Assembly: GCA_037976565.1 (NCBI GenBank)
Contig: CP137685.1
Location: 19,704,449 to 19,768,448 of the forward strand
DNA: 64,000 bases
DNA from: Mesocentrotus franciscanus
Taxonomy: Eukaryota > Echinodermata > Echinoidea > Camarodonta > Strongylocentrotidae
Direction of reading: 5' to 3'
Every line of letters starts with the position of its first letter. Positions within the stretch are counted from its first letter, which is position 1. Made by a program: the position numbers and the translations under genes. The notes below the pieces were generated by a model. That model was given only the letters and a program-made list of their open reading frames with translations. It was not told the DNA's origin and did no database searches. Positions 1 through 12,467 of this stretch are shown piece by piece.

Positions 1-1845
1 GTTTGAGATTTAGAGTGCCCGGATTGTCAATGGGTGATTTCACAGGGGTCTTAGCTCTGTTACCTCTCTTGCCGGCTAGTAGCGATCGAACGAGAGAACT
101 TGAGAGGTTCATAACCTTGTTTTCAAGATACATTTCTATTTTTTGTACCCTTTCATTCCTGGCACATCACTGTCCTTTTCCTTTTTGAACATTTCTTTCA
201 TCATTATTTATCAACTGCAACACACTACTAGTACTACTCAGAACTACATTTAGTGCCACTATGCAATACTAAATGCAACATTTTCTCTTTATCTTCTTCT
301 TTTTAGGGGTGGATGGGTGGGGGGGTGTACACTTGCTCTGCCTGTATTACATTACAGCAAGTTAGCTACTTAATTTAATTATCTAAATATAATAAATATT
401 GATAAACTTGATAAATTTCAGATCTTGAAGTGACTTTCTTTTCATACTATTACTGCAACATTCAAACTAATTCATGACACCAAGTGATCTATCTGTGCGC
501 TTTGGAACCATAAGAGTTACCAGACTTAGTAACATTCCCCCAAACAAAACCATGAAGCTTGTTTTCCTGTATTTTTCATACCTCATAATTTTAATCTCTC
601 TTGTGGGAGTTTCCCACCAGCCACCATGCTCCGCTAAATTAAAGTTTGCGGTCATAAAACATATGCACAGAAAATAGCAATTATTGGTGCACAGCAGGTG
701 CCCCAAGAATATTGCAGTTACACCGGGTCACGTTGTGACAGAGTGTTTATTTTCTCTCTCAAAACACCACCCATCGCGACTAATTCAGACTTGATTGACT
801 TTGTAACACATTACTTTAAACCCTTCCCACATCATGATATTTTACCCCTGAGCTCCCTGGAGTTCACTGGTTCATGAGTACCACTTCACCCTTCCCAAGT
901 GAAAACATAGATGGGGGCTAAGGGCAATTTGCCCCTTGAACTCTCAGAAAAGCTACTAGAGATGAAAAAGGACTCACAGTCAAATATTCTGTCTGCAGGT
1001 TAGTTACGCATAATAATTTTAAACACAACTTTCAATGAAATGTAGTTCTCATCTTTTTTCTTTATTCCTTGTCCTACTCTACCCTGCCTGGCTGCCTCCC
1101 CCTTTCTACACCATCCCTCACCCCCTCCTTCAACCTTACATGTGCCCTCTGTACGCTCAACTAGGTCTATGCTCATAAATTGTATTTCTTTCTAAATAAC
1201 ACAGTTCGCTTGTGGATGTGTCAAATTGAACAGATGGGGGCAAACATGTCACATATGCAGACCGTATTTATTATTCTTTGAAGTGAACAACATATAGTAT
1301 ATGCCATTATGCCCCATGTTTATTTGATCATAAATATGTGAACAACTCTTTCATGGGGCTTCACTAGATGATCATGAAATTGTAATATATATTTTAATGC
1401 CTACATCATATATGTAAGTCAATTTGGATTCAAACTTCAAACATGGTCAGAGTTAAATAATATCAGCCTGAAAGCACCACCCCTTGCCTCATGTAAGTGA
1501 TTTTGAATAAAATTTGCATAAAATCATTACCCATCAGGCCATCACCCACCTAATACAAAGAATGTGAACAGCAGCCATGAGCTACATTTCAAGAATATTC
1601 CACTAACAGGAAAACACTTTGAACATTATCACAGACAGCAATAAATCTTCACTAACATTGACTTGAATATCTATCATAGCATCACACAAAACTGCTTCCT
1701 CTTGGTAATACTTTGCTTCTACAAATATTCATATTTACAAACATTCCTGTAAATCGATACAACTTCACATAATGAATCCCATCTCCGAAATCATCATCAT
1801 CACCACCTTCCTCCATTCTTCATCCCCCTCATCCGCTTCCTCCTG
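1..1845. other. AT-rich DNA without a recognisable gene
   Basis: The longest open frames here are about 60-80 codons and have no recognisable domain, signal peptide or splice-site context. A short G-run near 319-325 is the only homopolymer of note. If the minus-strand exon at 10234-10351 is real, this stretch would be part of its first intron or contain later exons that I cannot recognise. Confidence 0.6.
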
Positions 1846-2310
1846 TGTGAAACGAAGCTCAAAAGGTGCTTCCCCATTAGCCCAAGCAAGCTCGAGCTCA
1901 AGATATTACATCAGCACATTTTGCAAATATACTAGTAGTCTGAAGTTGAAGTTCCCTGTTTTCATTAGCCAGAGTCTAGGGATCTCTGCTCGGTCAAAGA
2001 ATTAGCTAAAGATCAAGTTTGCTTGAATTGCAGTCCGAGGGCATCTTTGCTGTCGAATTAGCCCACTCTTTAGTGAAATAGCATGCTATAGCAGGCTATT
2101 TCACATACTAGTCCCATTTTGCTTGGGTAAATACTTAAACTTAATAGCTAGAACTAATAATCCTAGTGCTAATATCCCTATAGTGCAATAGCAAGCTATT
2201 TGAATTTGAAGCTTCAGTGAGGATAAGCTCGAGCTATCTCTCCGGATCAGAATTAGCAGGAAATTTGGAGAACTCGGGCTAATGGAAACAAGCCTGAAGA
2301 AATCTAAATA
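1846..2310. repeat. Palindrome-rich patch with hairpins
   Basis: Positions 2073-2104 form a hairpin with ten perfectly paired terminal bases (GTGAAATAGC / GCTATTTCAC). A related perfect palindrome, AATAGC-AA-GCTATT, lies at 2187-2200, about 110 bases further on and in a similar context (tagtgNaatagc). Phrases such as attagccc and agctcgagct recur on both strands between 1890 and 2290. This looks like a decayed inverted-repeat or tandem element. A minus-strand frame of 109 codons across the patch (2101-2430) has a hydrophobic stretch but no recognisable family, and I treat it as chance. Confidence 0.4.
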
Positions 2311-2879
2311 TTGGAGCTCAGTCATCTTGACCCTCTTCCCCCAAGATGTCAATTTTCCGTCTGATTTATGGTTTCCCTTACACCCTCTTCTCCCCTTGTT
2401 TTTAAAACTATGACAGCCCCTGACAAACACTCAATTTTTTAGAGCTTTTAATGAGCTCCGATTGCCTTTGGAGAGACGATGTTGCTTCCCCTCAACCATT
2501 CATCATTGCTGAGATGAAAGATGCAAATTGGCAACAGCTCACACCCTTCAAACATTGGTTGGATAGATTGCAGGAAATGCCATGTCAGGGTTTTGAGAAA
2601 GACTTTATGAAAAACAAATTTACATCATCAAGAAATAAATCTATATTCTCAAGAAATATATTTATATTCCCAAAATATATGAAAGGAAATGATTCTACAA
2701 TGAAATTGTAGATCTATAATTGTACATTTTCAGGAATATGAATAGGCAAGTTCTGCAGAATACTTAGGCCAACCAATCGTATTCAGCTTGAGCATTATAA
2801 ATTGTTAAAGGAACTCGAACAGGACATGCATTAAAGCAACAGTGATTGAGGTACATGTAAATTCACAAGGCCCTCACGC

Positions 2880-3260
2880 TCAGTTTTTTACATCTCGTTT
2901 GGTCGTCTGCTACATGTAGCAGGCCGAATCCAAGAGGTCATCCATCATAGCCAAACGACATCACGTCCATGGCCAATGGTGAGGGGCATAGCTGCTTTAT
3001 TCTTCTATGAATTATTCCATCCAGCTGGGGTGGAAAACTAATGAGGCATTTCCTTATTAGTCTTTCGTCCCATTTTTCCACGTCAAATCTGCTGCATTCC
3101 TCCATAGATGAGAGGAATATCGACCCAGGTCAAAGGTTGGGGATCATCTTGGTTTCTCATTTTCCCCGTCTGAACAGTGATTCACTTTGTCAGGAGGAGT
3201 GAAAGTGATCACTTTGATCTTGTTCCTAATAAACTTCACGGACTACTACATGTATTTCAA
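2880..3260. promoter_or_regulatory. Candidate regulatory island (low confidence)
   Basis: This repeat-free stretch is richer in G+C than its flanks. It contains a direct-repeat nuclear-receptor-type site at 3127-3139 (AGGTCA, one spacer base, AGGTTG), homeodomain-type TAATGAG/TTATTAG cores near 3040-3060, and a CTTTGATC core near 3211. Such motifs occur by chance, so the call rests on clustering and contrast with the surroundings. Its position inside the presumed first intron of the gene starting near 10351 would suit an intronic enhancer, which is inference. Confidence 0.2.
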
Positions 3261-4321
3261 CCTTCGCAAAGTCTATAGATGCATTCAAGGGTTATCTAGA
3301 GTAGACAGTAGTAGAAAAACGGTAAAACTATCGTCCTAGGACTCTTTGTCATCACGCATGTACATGCATGCCTTTCTTGAATCTAGAGGAAGGTTTCAGA
3401 ACATTTTTGGATTCTTTAACAGAGAGAGTTTCCATTTTTCATGTTCTAATGAATACCAATTGTAACAAGTAGCAAGACAGTACAGACAGACAATCGGTAC
3501 TCTGAGATTTGATCAGACTCACTGACATACAAGCATGCACAGTAGCTCTATCACGATTCTTCACGTACCCGTTACTCAAGGAAGGGGTGCAGCGGGACAA
3601 GGCAGAAATCGGTAGAACCTGAACCTGTCCCAAATTAATACGCCTGTCCTCACCGTTTCATCTTTCACAATCAAGGAGCAGAGAGCTCTCAAGGGAACAA
3701 CGGATTTAGGGTTCTAAGCCTCAATGATTTCAACCCCCATGATGGGATCGGCTCAGCCGAGGAAATATTATTGGTTTAATATGCTGACAAATATGTAGGA
3801 CACCACATAGACTACATTGCACGTGGGCCTAGATAACCCTCTCCATCCTCTAGCTCTATGCATGTGGATTGGATTTTTTTTGTCACGGCCACAAGTAATA
3901 TGCACTCATCATTTTTTGAGACTTGATTTCATTTTCCCATGCCAAGCAAGAAATGGGAAACATCCCCCAAGGACTGAGAGAAACGCATGCTTTAGATCAC
4001 ATTACATGATCCTTGATGAACATGGATACATCATGGTTTGCACTCCACTATGAGGGGGAGATCAGACCTGCTGATGGGTGATGGTAGTAGACCTATGTTC
4101 TGTATAAGTTCTGAAAGTACATTCTGTACAAGCCTGTTGCTGTCAAGATTTTGGATGGGGTAAACTAAAAAGTTAATGATGTTCCGTAGGGGGATTGAAA
4201 TTAGCAAAGCTGGATAAAGGCCAACCATTAGACCTAAGTAATGATTTGATTTTTATAGGAAAGTATGACAATATCATTTCGGTGGAAAAAACAAATAGAT
4301 GCCTAAAATAACATCAATGAA
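3261..4321. other. AT-rich DNA without a recognisable gene
   Basis: Only short frames occur (78 codons or fewer), none with a recognisable domain or splice context. No repeat family from elsewhere in the window was matched here. Confidence 0.5.
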
Positions 4322-4706
4322 GGCCTACACACTTTTACACCATGGAAAGGAGAAGACATTACAAAAATCATCAGAAGATGAAACAAATAATGATAAAGCC
4401 ACACTTCTACTCCATGAATAACAGTGGATATGCAAGTCAAAAGAATCATTAAAAAGATGATTACAAATAATGAGGAGATTAATATTTGTGTATCCGTGGA
4501 TAAAAGGAGGCCCAAGAATCATTAGAAAGTGATAAAAATATTGATGAGACACATTTCTACACCATCAAAACTATAGGGAGATATAAAAATCATGAAAATA
4601 ATGATTGTGAATAATGATGAGAGTTCGGAGACCACATTTCTGGAGAGAAGAGAAGATGTAACTTGTAAGAGTCATTAAAAGATGATAAGAAATGATGAAG
4701 AGACCA
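4322..4706. repeat. Decayed tandem repeat, unit about 75-80 bp
   Basis: Four to five diverged units can be aligned. Each has a head like CCACATTTCTACACCAT, then a middle with aatcatta-aaagatga, then aataatgatgagag. Heads are visible near 4325, 4398, 4549 and 4631, and the second interval probably holds two units. The overlapping minus-strand frames (60-82 codons) are read-throughs of the repeat and are not likely genes. Confidence 0.55.
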
Positions 4707-7700
4707 GAGATGACGAAGGATGGATGATGGAGGATGGATGGGGGGATGCGGGCAGGGAGGACAGAGACTGTCCTGTGTCCATTTCTCCAGAAGGTCCAAA
4801 AGTGCATTCAGGTCATGGGACGACCTGAGTAGCCTCATAACTTAATTACTCTTGCCCATTCCACATGTTGGCCATGCTGTTCTATCATTCTCTTGAATTA
4901 GTCTGTACTTGCAGACCCAAGGATCAACTGAGCGAGTTCAGCATTGCATACTAATGAGGAGAAAGCAGGAGAAAAGGTGAAGTGTGCCGATAGCCAGATG
5001 AATATTTAGGTCCATCTAGATCTATCATTAATGTGATTACAATTCACATCTCATGCCTGCATAACAAGTTCCAACGTAACCTCTTACTGGTCTACCTTCA
5101 GATGCTGATGTAGAAATACTGAGGAAGAATAAAGAATATGCCAGGGGATATATTTTGTCTTTTCAAAAGTTCCTGATATTGATAAGTCTTGTCAAAAAAG
5201 CCTGGAGCAAAGTAAACAGTGTAAAGAGAACAAGGTTTTGAATGTTTTGCTTTTGAGAAGCAATACAATTGGCTAAACATATTTGTTTGCCTATAGATTT
5301 AAAAAATCTAATTACACATAATGTATGCTGAAAATGCAGTATGTTAAACTTTTGCAACCGAGCGCATGAACTTCACAGTCAGCCTTTACAGGGTCTGCAT
5401 ACTAAAGAGTAAAGACTAATGCTTGACCAAGACAGAGCTATTACTGCGCCAACCTGATATGGTTACCAATAGAGAAATATTGCACAGAAATGCATCCAAT
5501 GTGAATATCCTGAGTAGGCCTACGTTCATCAATAAAAGTCAAAATACAGCAATATACCAAACACGACCTGGCTTACTTTCTCAAATGCCTTATGGCTACC
5601 ACAATTATATATTTGTTTAAAGTAATTAAAGAAAAGTATGGATTACCTAATTACCTGGGGCTAAATAAAACCAGTGAGGTAACTTAATTCCTTAAGTCAG
5701 GTGCTACTTGAGATATCTTGGGGCAGTGTGTTGTAAGAATAAAGGGGAGGAGGAGAAACTGGTATAATTCTAGGATGCCCCTCCCATTTCTTTCACCCCA
5801 TGGCCTCTGATTGTAATTGTGGCTATTTTTGGCACCCAGTGGTAAAATGATCCAGTCATGTTTAGTTTATGTACCACTGGTTTTAAAGAATACCCATTTG
5901 TTTTCACATGAATAATGCATGAAGTTATGAACATGTTCCACACAATATATCAAGTCTCACCCTTTGTGTGACGATGAACAAGAGAAACTTTCATTTCCTA
6001 AAACAGAGAATACAAGCTTTGTTTTCTTTTCTAATCACATGTAACTTGATCTGGAACCAGCTGATAACAAAGTGGGGGTCCATTTGTGTCATGAGCAGAG
6101 AGTCACAGAGGACAGAGACGCAAAACACATAAGCACAGAATCATACAAAGAAAGCTCATTTATCTGGAATCTACTATGCTGTACACAATTATTTTGCCAA
6201 TAAACCACAACAATTAGACCTTCATTAAATGTTGCTTATACCCTTTCCCCCATAAACACACAAAACAAAACAAACCAAAATTCAAAATTTAATTTTTCAA
6301 TATGCAGGTTGATCTTCAGAAGTTCAGTTCAACACAACCTTTCTCAAATATTTTAATCCTGCAGTTACATGTATAATTTGAACACATATTTCTTTTCTTA
6401 AATCTTGTCTTGGATAATCAGTTGGGGACATAATTATTCCATCATTTCCAGTAAATCTGTTAAATTACATCTGTGAAATAAAATCTTTAAAATCACACTT
6501 GATTGTGTCTTCAAGCATATGGACCAAAAAACAACAACATCCATTTTGCCTGACTCTATCAGAATTAATCATAATTATTGCAAAAGTCCAATAATATCAT
6601 ATACCACATTTACAAAGAGAGCAGATTTACAAGCCTTATCTGTCCAATCAGGCACATCTGTCCAATTTGCTACTCACCAATTCAAAATAGACAGTTTACT
6701 CTTCAGCAATGTTTTGGTTATATTACACACACAAATAATCCCCATCTCATTATATTTGGATTACCAGAGTCACTGGCCTCTGAACAAAAGAAGAATAACA
6801 TCTGTGATTCAGAATCTGCTATGGAAAAGAATATAACTGATTTTTGTTGTTGCTGTTGTATTTTTAGTATTGTACTTGACTGATTTCCGACAGTTTTATC
6901 AACATAAAGCAAAATTTTGGACCCACAATATCTCTCATTGATTAATTGTGAATAAAGAAGGCAGCCCTAAGGCTACACCACAGAAGGGTGAATGGGGACT
7001 TCTTCATTTTTCATACATGTTCCCCTTTTGCTTTTCATCTCCCTTTTACAGTTTATCCAGACTTCATTTCAGTTCGTCCATCAATAAGTTACTTTGGCTT
7101 TGGCCCTCAGCGTAACAAGGCAATGAAAGGCAAATGTTCAGGTTCTTTCTGTGCCATTTTTGTTCTTCTTGTAAACCATGATCAGTCCTAAGTTGGAATG
7201 GCCCAGGGTAAAGTGACAAGGAGTGAGGTGCGAACAATAGTAGTCAAAGCAAGAAACTCAAGTGTGGATTGCGGCTACTACATCCATTGAAAGAGGGACT
7301 TTATGAGCAATTTCCAGGGATATTTTACGGCCGATTGCTGCTATTGAGATGGGAACACAATGACGCTAATTCAGGGGCTAAGTCAGTCACACAGCCAAAA
7401 TGATGGATCACGATACACAAGGAAAATCAGGAATAAAACCGAGCAAAAACTGAGGAAAAGATAAAAGTAATGTATGAAATATCAAATATAGAACTACATG
7501 ATTGGCAATAGGCTATCACACAATCATAATCAGGTAGTGAACTTCAATGTTTTGATACTGCAAGGTTAATAATAGGTCACTATAATATGATTATGTTGGT
7601 ACAGTGCAGGACTTGCAGGGCTCACTGGTCTGAAGTTTATTAAGTCTAGTCGAAATGGGGTCAATGACACCAAAATTGGCAAAAAACCTGAAGAATAAAA

Positions 7701-8330
7701 AGGGCATAAAAGCATCCTCTTAAAATTGTAAGCTACATCTGGGCTATGTTTTATGAAACTCATCTTTCATGGCAAAATAACAATAATTAGAGCAATTGAA
7801 ATAATCATAATTGAAAGACTACAAGCAAACTTAGATTCCAAGGTTTTATGAATTAACAAGTTTAGAATATTTTAAACTGATGTATTCAATTATTCTATTA
7901 TTATACAAATAAATATAGTTTAGTTTAAGAACAAACAAGTTTATACACACGACAGAAGATATCGAAGACAAGAATCAGAAGGAAGGCATGAGAGAGGGGG
8001 TGGATGGGTGGGGGTTGTTGAAGTGTTATACCCTCACTTTACATTGACTTATACATGCAGAAAATGAATGATACCAGGACATCATCACCTCTCCACAGTT
8101 GAGCAATACATAATTTATAGATTCATGCCAATTCTAAATTTCACAAAAGTAACAAGCCAAATGCAGGATAATATCATGATCATCTTTTGATGTCAGAACC
8201 ATTTAGGATTTGCGGTGTACCTGGAGCAACTAGAGATTTTTTTTGGAACGATGAGTGGCACACTTTTAACCTTGGGGCAGAGAAAGATACCATCTTATTG
8301 AAGCAGGAAGCCAGATGGGTCGACAGACAT
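4707..8330. other. AT-rich, mostly unique DNA without a recognisable gene
   Basis: No frame exceeds about 105 codons and none looks like a known protein. The 105- and 101-codon plus frames at 6519-6883 overlap in different phases and are AT-driven. The segment 7060-7440 is less AT-rich and free of microsatellites, and may be a conserved non-coding stretch, but I see no decisive motif. Confidence 0.5.
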
Positions 8331-8335
8331 AGGTC

Positions 8336-8751
8336 GCGTTTATCGACCAAATTTTTGCCTAGAATCAGCGTTTTCAAACGTCTTTCAGGCAAATTTTTAA
8401 GGCGATAAACGCAAAGCCCTATTTCAAACGTCTTTAGATATGGGCATATTGTAAAGCCGAAAAAGGTGCGTTTTGAATGTGACATACAGCCAGAATCACG
8501 TTTCTGAGACACGATAAACGCAAAGCTGTTTTGAACCCCACATACAAATCGGACCTTACCATATAGCTCTATGGACCTTCCCAGGCTAATCTGCTTCCAG
8601 GGTCAAACGGCAAAGCAGCTGCAGAGACAAGGCCTTTATTTTGAATCGTGAAGAGACGATAAACGTGACATCCCGAGAATCACGTTCGTATAGTGGGGTT
8701 CGATAGTGGGGTTCGATATGTACATATCTGACGGCAAGACCCGATAAACGC
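8336..8751. repeat. Cluster of CGATAAACG motifs in a decayed repeat
   Basis: The ten-base word CGATAAACGY occurs at 8403-8412, 8512-8521, 8657-8666 and 8742-8751, and inverted at 8336-8345. The second and third copies have related upstream sequence (aatcacg...gagacacgataaacg; aatcgtg...gagacgataaacg). A perfect 13-base tandem duplication (ATAGTGGGGTTCG) lies near 8696-8721. The spacing (109, 145 and 85 bases) is irregular, so this is either an old repeat with internal duplications or a cluster of a binding site. The minus-strand frame of 110 codons at 8180-8512 lies in it and is probably not a gene. Confidence 0.45.
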
Positions 8752-8891
8752 ACCCATACATATAAATCCAGACAAACAAATAGAGTAGTGTACAAATTGA
8801 ATATAGCCTGCTTGAATCGAGAGCCGAGAGTTCACAAAAATGGGTTCAACCAACCTAAATTCCCAACATCTGAACAATGATGCAGTTGTTG

Positions 8892-9085
8892 TACAGTCGA
8901 ATCTGCTTTAGTGACCACCTGTCTACAAAGACCACCTGCCTACAAAGACCACATTTTTTGTTTCCCTTGAAAATGGTTTCTCATTGAAACATGTACTAAA
9001 GGAACCTGTCTACAAAGACCACCTGTCTACAAAGACCACTTTTTGTGTTTCCCTTGGGCGGTCTCTATAGACAGGTTTGACTGTA
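8892..9085. mobile_element. TA-flanked inverted-repeat element (CAGTC ends)
   Basis: The element runs between TA dinucleotides at 8892-8893 and 9084-9085. The left end reads CAGTCGAATCTGC and the reverse complement of the right end reads CAGTCAAACCTGT. The inside is built from repeated phrases of the type acctgtctacaaagaccac, with two pairs on either side of a diverged centre and a tttcccttg copy in each half. At about 190 bp it has no coding capacity. The TA flanks and terminal inverted repeats suggest a non-autonomous DNA transposon of the Tc1/mariner type (inference). A related diverged copy lies at 53797-53955. Confidence 0.7.
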
Positions 9086-10233
9086 TGTATGCTTAGCTGC
9101 AATACTGTTATGGTGACTTGGTGAGGTTATTTGCTAGATTTTGCTTGTTGTAAGCATGTACTGAGTAGTAGACATGATACATTCATGACCCTATCTACAT
9201 CAGGGCTTCACACTAACTTTTTGGAGAAGGTCCAAATTAAACTTTGTCAACAATAGTACACGGCAAACATCAAACAAATTTATTGATGTTATTGTCACCA
9301 TTCTCTCCTTTTAAGCTGTTTGGCACAACTTTGGCAACTTGCAAGGGTCATTATATTTCTTAGAATTTAATCATCAAAATAATATTCTTCCAAATTATGA
9401 TCAAAACCTGGGAGGGTCTTCCAAAGATTAGAATTGAAACACAAGCCTTTTTGGCAGGGGGTGGCATCTACCCAAATAATGTTTTTAGAGGGGGGGGGGT
9501 ATCTCCCCAAATAATTTGTTACCATAATTAAATTTTTGAAACAACCTATTTAAACAAAAATAGACACTAATCAGTGTTATTTATAGACAAACAGGCATCC
9601 TAAATATGGAGGGATCTTGAAGTCATGTCATGATATAATTCATAAAAGCTTTGATGAATTTCAGCAGCAGCCCTTGGCTTTGAGTCTTTGACCCCATGAC
9701 CTCTCTCAACAAAGTTAGGTCTGTTACTCTCAAAAAAGAAGAATTAGACTGTCTATAAATTCTATGGCCAGGAAAATAACATTTCCCTCAATACCTCTCA
9801 ACAAATCACTAGGCATCAATGATGATCCACTGATTGACAAGCTATTTATTTCGGTTATGACATCTCTGTATCAAAATTAATAAAAGTTGAAATCTCTCCC
9901 TACGGCCAAACTAGATTGAACAGTTTAAAAAAAAAAAATTTCAAATTGCATTCAAATGAAAAAGAATTAACTTCAGTCATTGACATGTAATAAATAAAAC
10001 TACATCAAGCCTAAACATAGGCCTAAATAAGTTGTTTCATCTCCCTGACTTTGGAGTTTGGTATGAATGATGAAACGGAACAAAACTACACTCGAGACGA
10101 GTCGAGTTCCACTCTTCACACAAATGATGCTGCATGAGAACTCACATGACAGATGCAGATGAGAGATGGGCTTTAACAAGCCATGTAGAAAAAGGAAAAC
10201 AAAAGAAATCACGAAATAAATTGATGTTCCTAC
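9086..10233. other. AT-rich DNA, probable intron of the minus-strand exon
   Basis: No gene seen. There is a ten-base G-run at 9490-9499 and an A-run near 9929. If the donor at 10233/10232 is used, this is the start of the first intron on the minus strand. Confidence 0.4.
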
Positions 10234-10351
10234 CTTGCGCTGCTGGTTGTCCATCAAGTTGTCCTAAAACCGGCCTCGATGCAATCGCACCGAACAGCAC
10301 AAGCACAACGGTAACCTCATGAATCCTTAGCCCTGCACTTCCCCGTCTCAT
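10234..10351 (-). CDS. Candidate first coding exon: signal peptide of a secreted or membrane protein (partial)
   Basis: On the minus strand an ATG at 10351, with A at -3, opens a frame of 39 codons plus one base. The product starts MRRGSAGLRIHE, followed by a hydrophobic core VTVVLVLFGAIA and a c-region SRPVLG-QLDGQPAAQ. This is a textbook signal peptide, with plausible cleavage after AIA or VLG. The frame then meets AAG|GTAGGA (last exon base 10234, intron from 10233), a good donor that leaves a phase-1 junction, the phase typical of introns following signal peptides in extracellular proteins. Without splicing the frame would continue to 10142. An in-frame upstream ATG at 10420 would add 23 residues and bury the signal peptide, so I prefer 10351. 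The mature protein cannot be identified because only about nine residues are present. I found no second exon with confidence in the window. CpG-rich sequence upstream supports a gene start. Confidence 0.45.
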
Positions 10352-10559
10352 CTTGCCGGTGATGTGGGTATAGATCTCCAGTATCCTTTCGGGGTAGTAG
10401 CTCCACCAAGTAATAATCACGATGACTTTTCGGCTCCTGACTCGCTCCTAAGCCACTCGGGTCTCCATGAAGACTGCCTGCAGCGAGTAAAAATAACCCT
10501 TTGTAAGTTGGATTCAATCGTGTAAGAATTGGGTTAAAACCCCAACGGGCCTACCACAG

Positions 10560-10990
10560 AAACACAAGAGTAACAGTGCGGTGGAGGGGTGAACAACTCT
10601 CCCCGAACGCACCGCTAGTTCGATCGGCGAGGATCGGTTCGGCACATCACCGAACGTCTGCTAAATTGGAAGAGCTGCGAAAAAAAGGTTATAATCAATC
10701 AGAAATTACGAATCTCATGAGCTATCAAATGGGCACGGATAGTGACAACGTGGATTTTGCACAGAAAGATAGTTGGTTACCTCGAAAGAGAAATATTAGA
10801 TACGGAGTCCCTGAACTTATTAGATTCCAAGCAGACGAGAAGGTGCAGTGGTGTTGGATAACAGCCAATCGCAGCATGCGTGCGGCATCTAACTCCAATT
10901 TTACCAATGAATAACATCAACACCGCACTTCATGTGCGCACGTGCGGCTTGGTGGTAGTGGAGCTCAGATGGGGGAGTATTTTCATACTG
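10560..10990 (-). promoter_or_regulatory. Candidate promoter of the minus-strand gene
   Basis: The stretch upstream of the candidate exon is richer in CpG than its flanks (for example around 10619-10660 and 10870-10995). Three CCAAT boxes lie within 44 bases at 10865-10869, 10895-10899 and 10904-10908, next to an NRF-1-like GCATGCGTGCG near 10874 and a CACGTG E-box at 10939-10944. CCAAT boxes and E-boxes act in either orientation, so the sequence does not fix direction, and a divergent plus-strand transcript is possible. I see no convincing TATA box. A plus-strand frame of 112 codons (10576-10914) crosses this stretch but matches nothing I know and is treated as chance in CpG-rich DNA. Confidence 0.35.
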
Positions 10991-12467
10991 CGCGCGCGTT
11001 ACAGCTTATTTCTGTTTCTATAATATTTTTCAGTTTGCTAATATTGTAATAATCAAAAGAGATATTGTACTTGTGTAAGTTTACACATGCAAACAAGTGT
11101 TTTAAAACAGTCAAGTAAAAACAATCCTATTCAAGGAAAGATAATTTATGCGGTACAAGAAAGAAATTAACATAATGTGCAAGGATTTAACGGACAATAT
11201 CATATATGATAAAATCGTTGTTTTTAATAGAGGGGAAGGAATTAGACGTTGTTTCCACATTGAATAATTCTTTTGACAAATATCAAATAAAAGAAGGACA
11301 GAATTATAACACGATATCAAAATGAGGAAGAGGAAGAAGAGGAGGAGTTGCGGCTATGAATTTCGATAAACAGAATATATCACAGAAGAACACAAGCATT
11401 TATGAAAGGATCGAGCGGAATAACTAGAAAATAAAATAAAGAGCAGGAAAATAGTTAAAGTAAGAAAATGGACTAGGGGTGATATTGCTATCTTCATTAT
11501 GTTTTAAACTATACCAATTTGCCAAGCATTTGGTCAGGTTTATTTCTGAAAGACAAAACCAACGTACATAATCAAATCATGCATGACCATGGATGACCCC
11601 GTATTGAACTCTGTGTATGTTTGGAGCGGAGCAACTAAAAAGGGATGCACTCCCAAATCGGGACTGTCTGCCCTCATCTCTCTCCTCCAGCTTCGTTCAT
11701 TTTAATATTATCAAACTAAAACGTGTTTCATATCAAGATTGGTTTGCACACATACCAACATTGCACAACAAAGAGGAGAAGTTTATACAATGTGACAGAA
11801 AGAGAGAAAAATTCTTTGTTTGAACGCGGAATTGATGTCACGAATGCTAGATATGTCGCGCGCTAGATTCGGTCGGAGCGAGGGAGCACGCGTAGAACAA
11901 TTACTCCTTGTGCCACGGTTAATTTTGGACAACAAATCCTTTATCATTATAGTCAGAAAAGGGTTTATATATGGTGTGTAACGGTATATAGGCCTAACAA
12001 TGCAGATTACGTACATGTACCTACAATTTTTCCATATTGACTGAATTTTTTACTAATATTAATAATAGTACCATGACAACGGTAGTAAAATGATCATATT
12101 AAAGTTAAACGAAAGGGATATTGTAGGTGGACAATAGATGAGTCTATTTAGAACAAACAAAAATATTAACGCAATCTAATATTTAATTATGGCAATCTTT
12201 ACATTCAATTTTGTTGAATTCATAATCAATTTTCATTCTCCTCGTTATTTTGATTGCCTCTTTCGTATCATTAACTTTATATTTACCATGATATGAATCC
12301 AGAATTTTGTCCATCAGACTTTATACAGAGGGCTCGTATAGATTTTCCATCTCTAAAACAACTTAATTAACTTGGGCGCATGTAATTTAATAATCAGGAT
12401 AACGTGCTTTGGTTAATATTGATTATAGTAAGCGACCGTGACCTAAACTAGCTCCCGTCTTCTTTGT
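10991..12467. other. AT-rich DNA without a recognisable gene
   Basis: No repeat family matched and no credible frame was found. A small CpG-richer patch lies at about 11820-11925. Confidence 0.5.

Noticed and set aside
2101..2430. 109-codon minus frame with a hydrophobic stretch resembling a membrane segment
   Set aside because: Falls in a palindrome-rich patch, with no family resemblance and no splice context.
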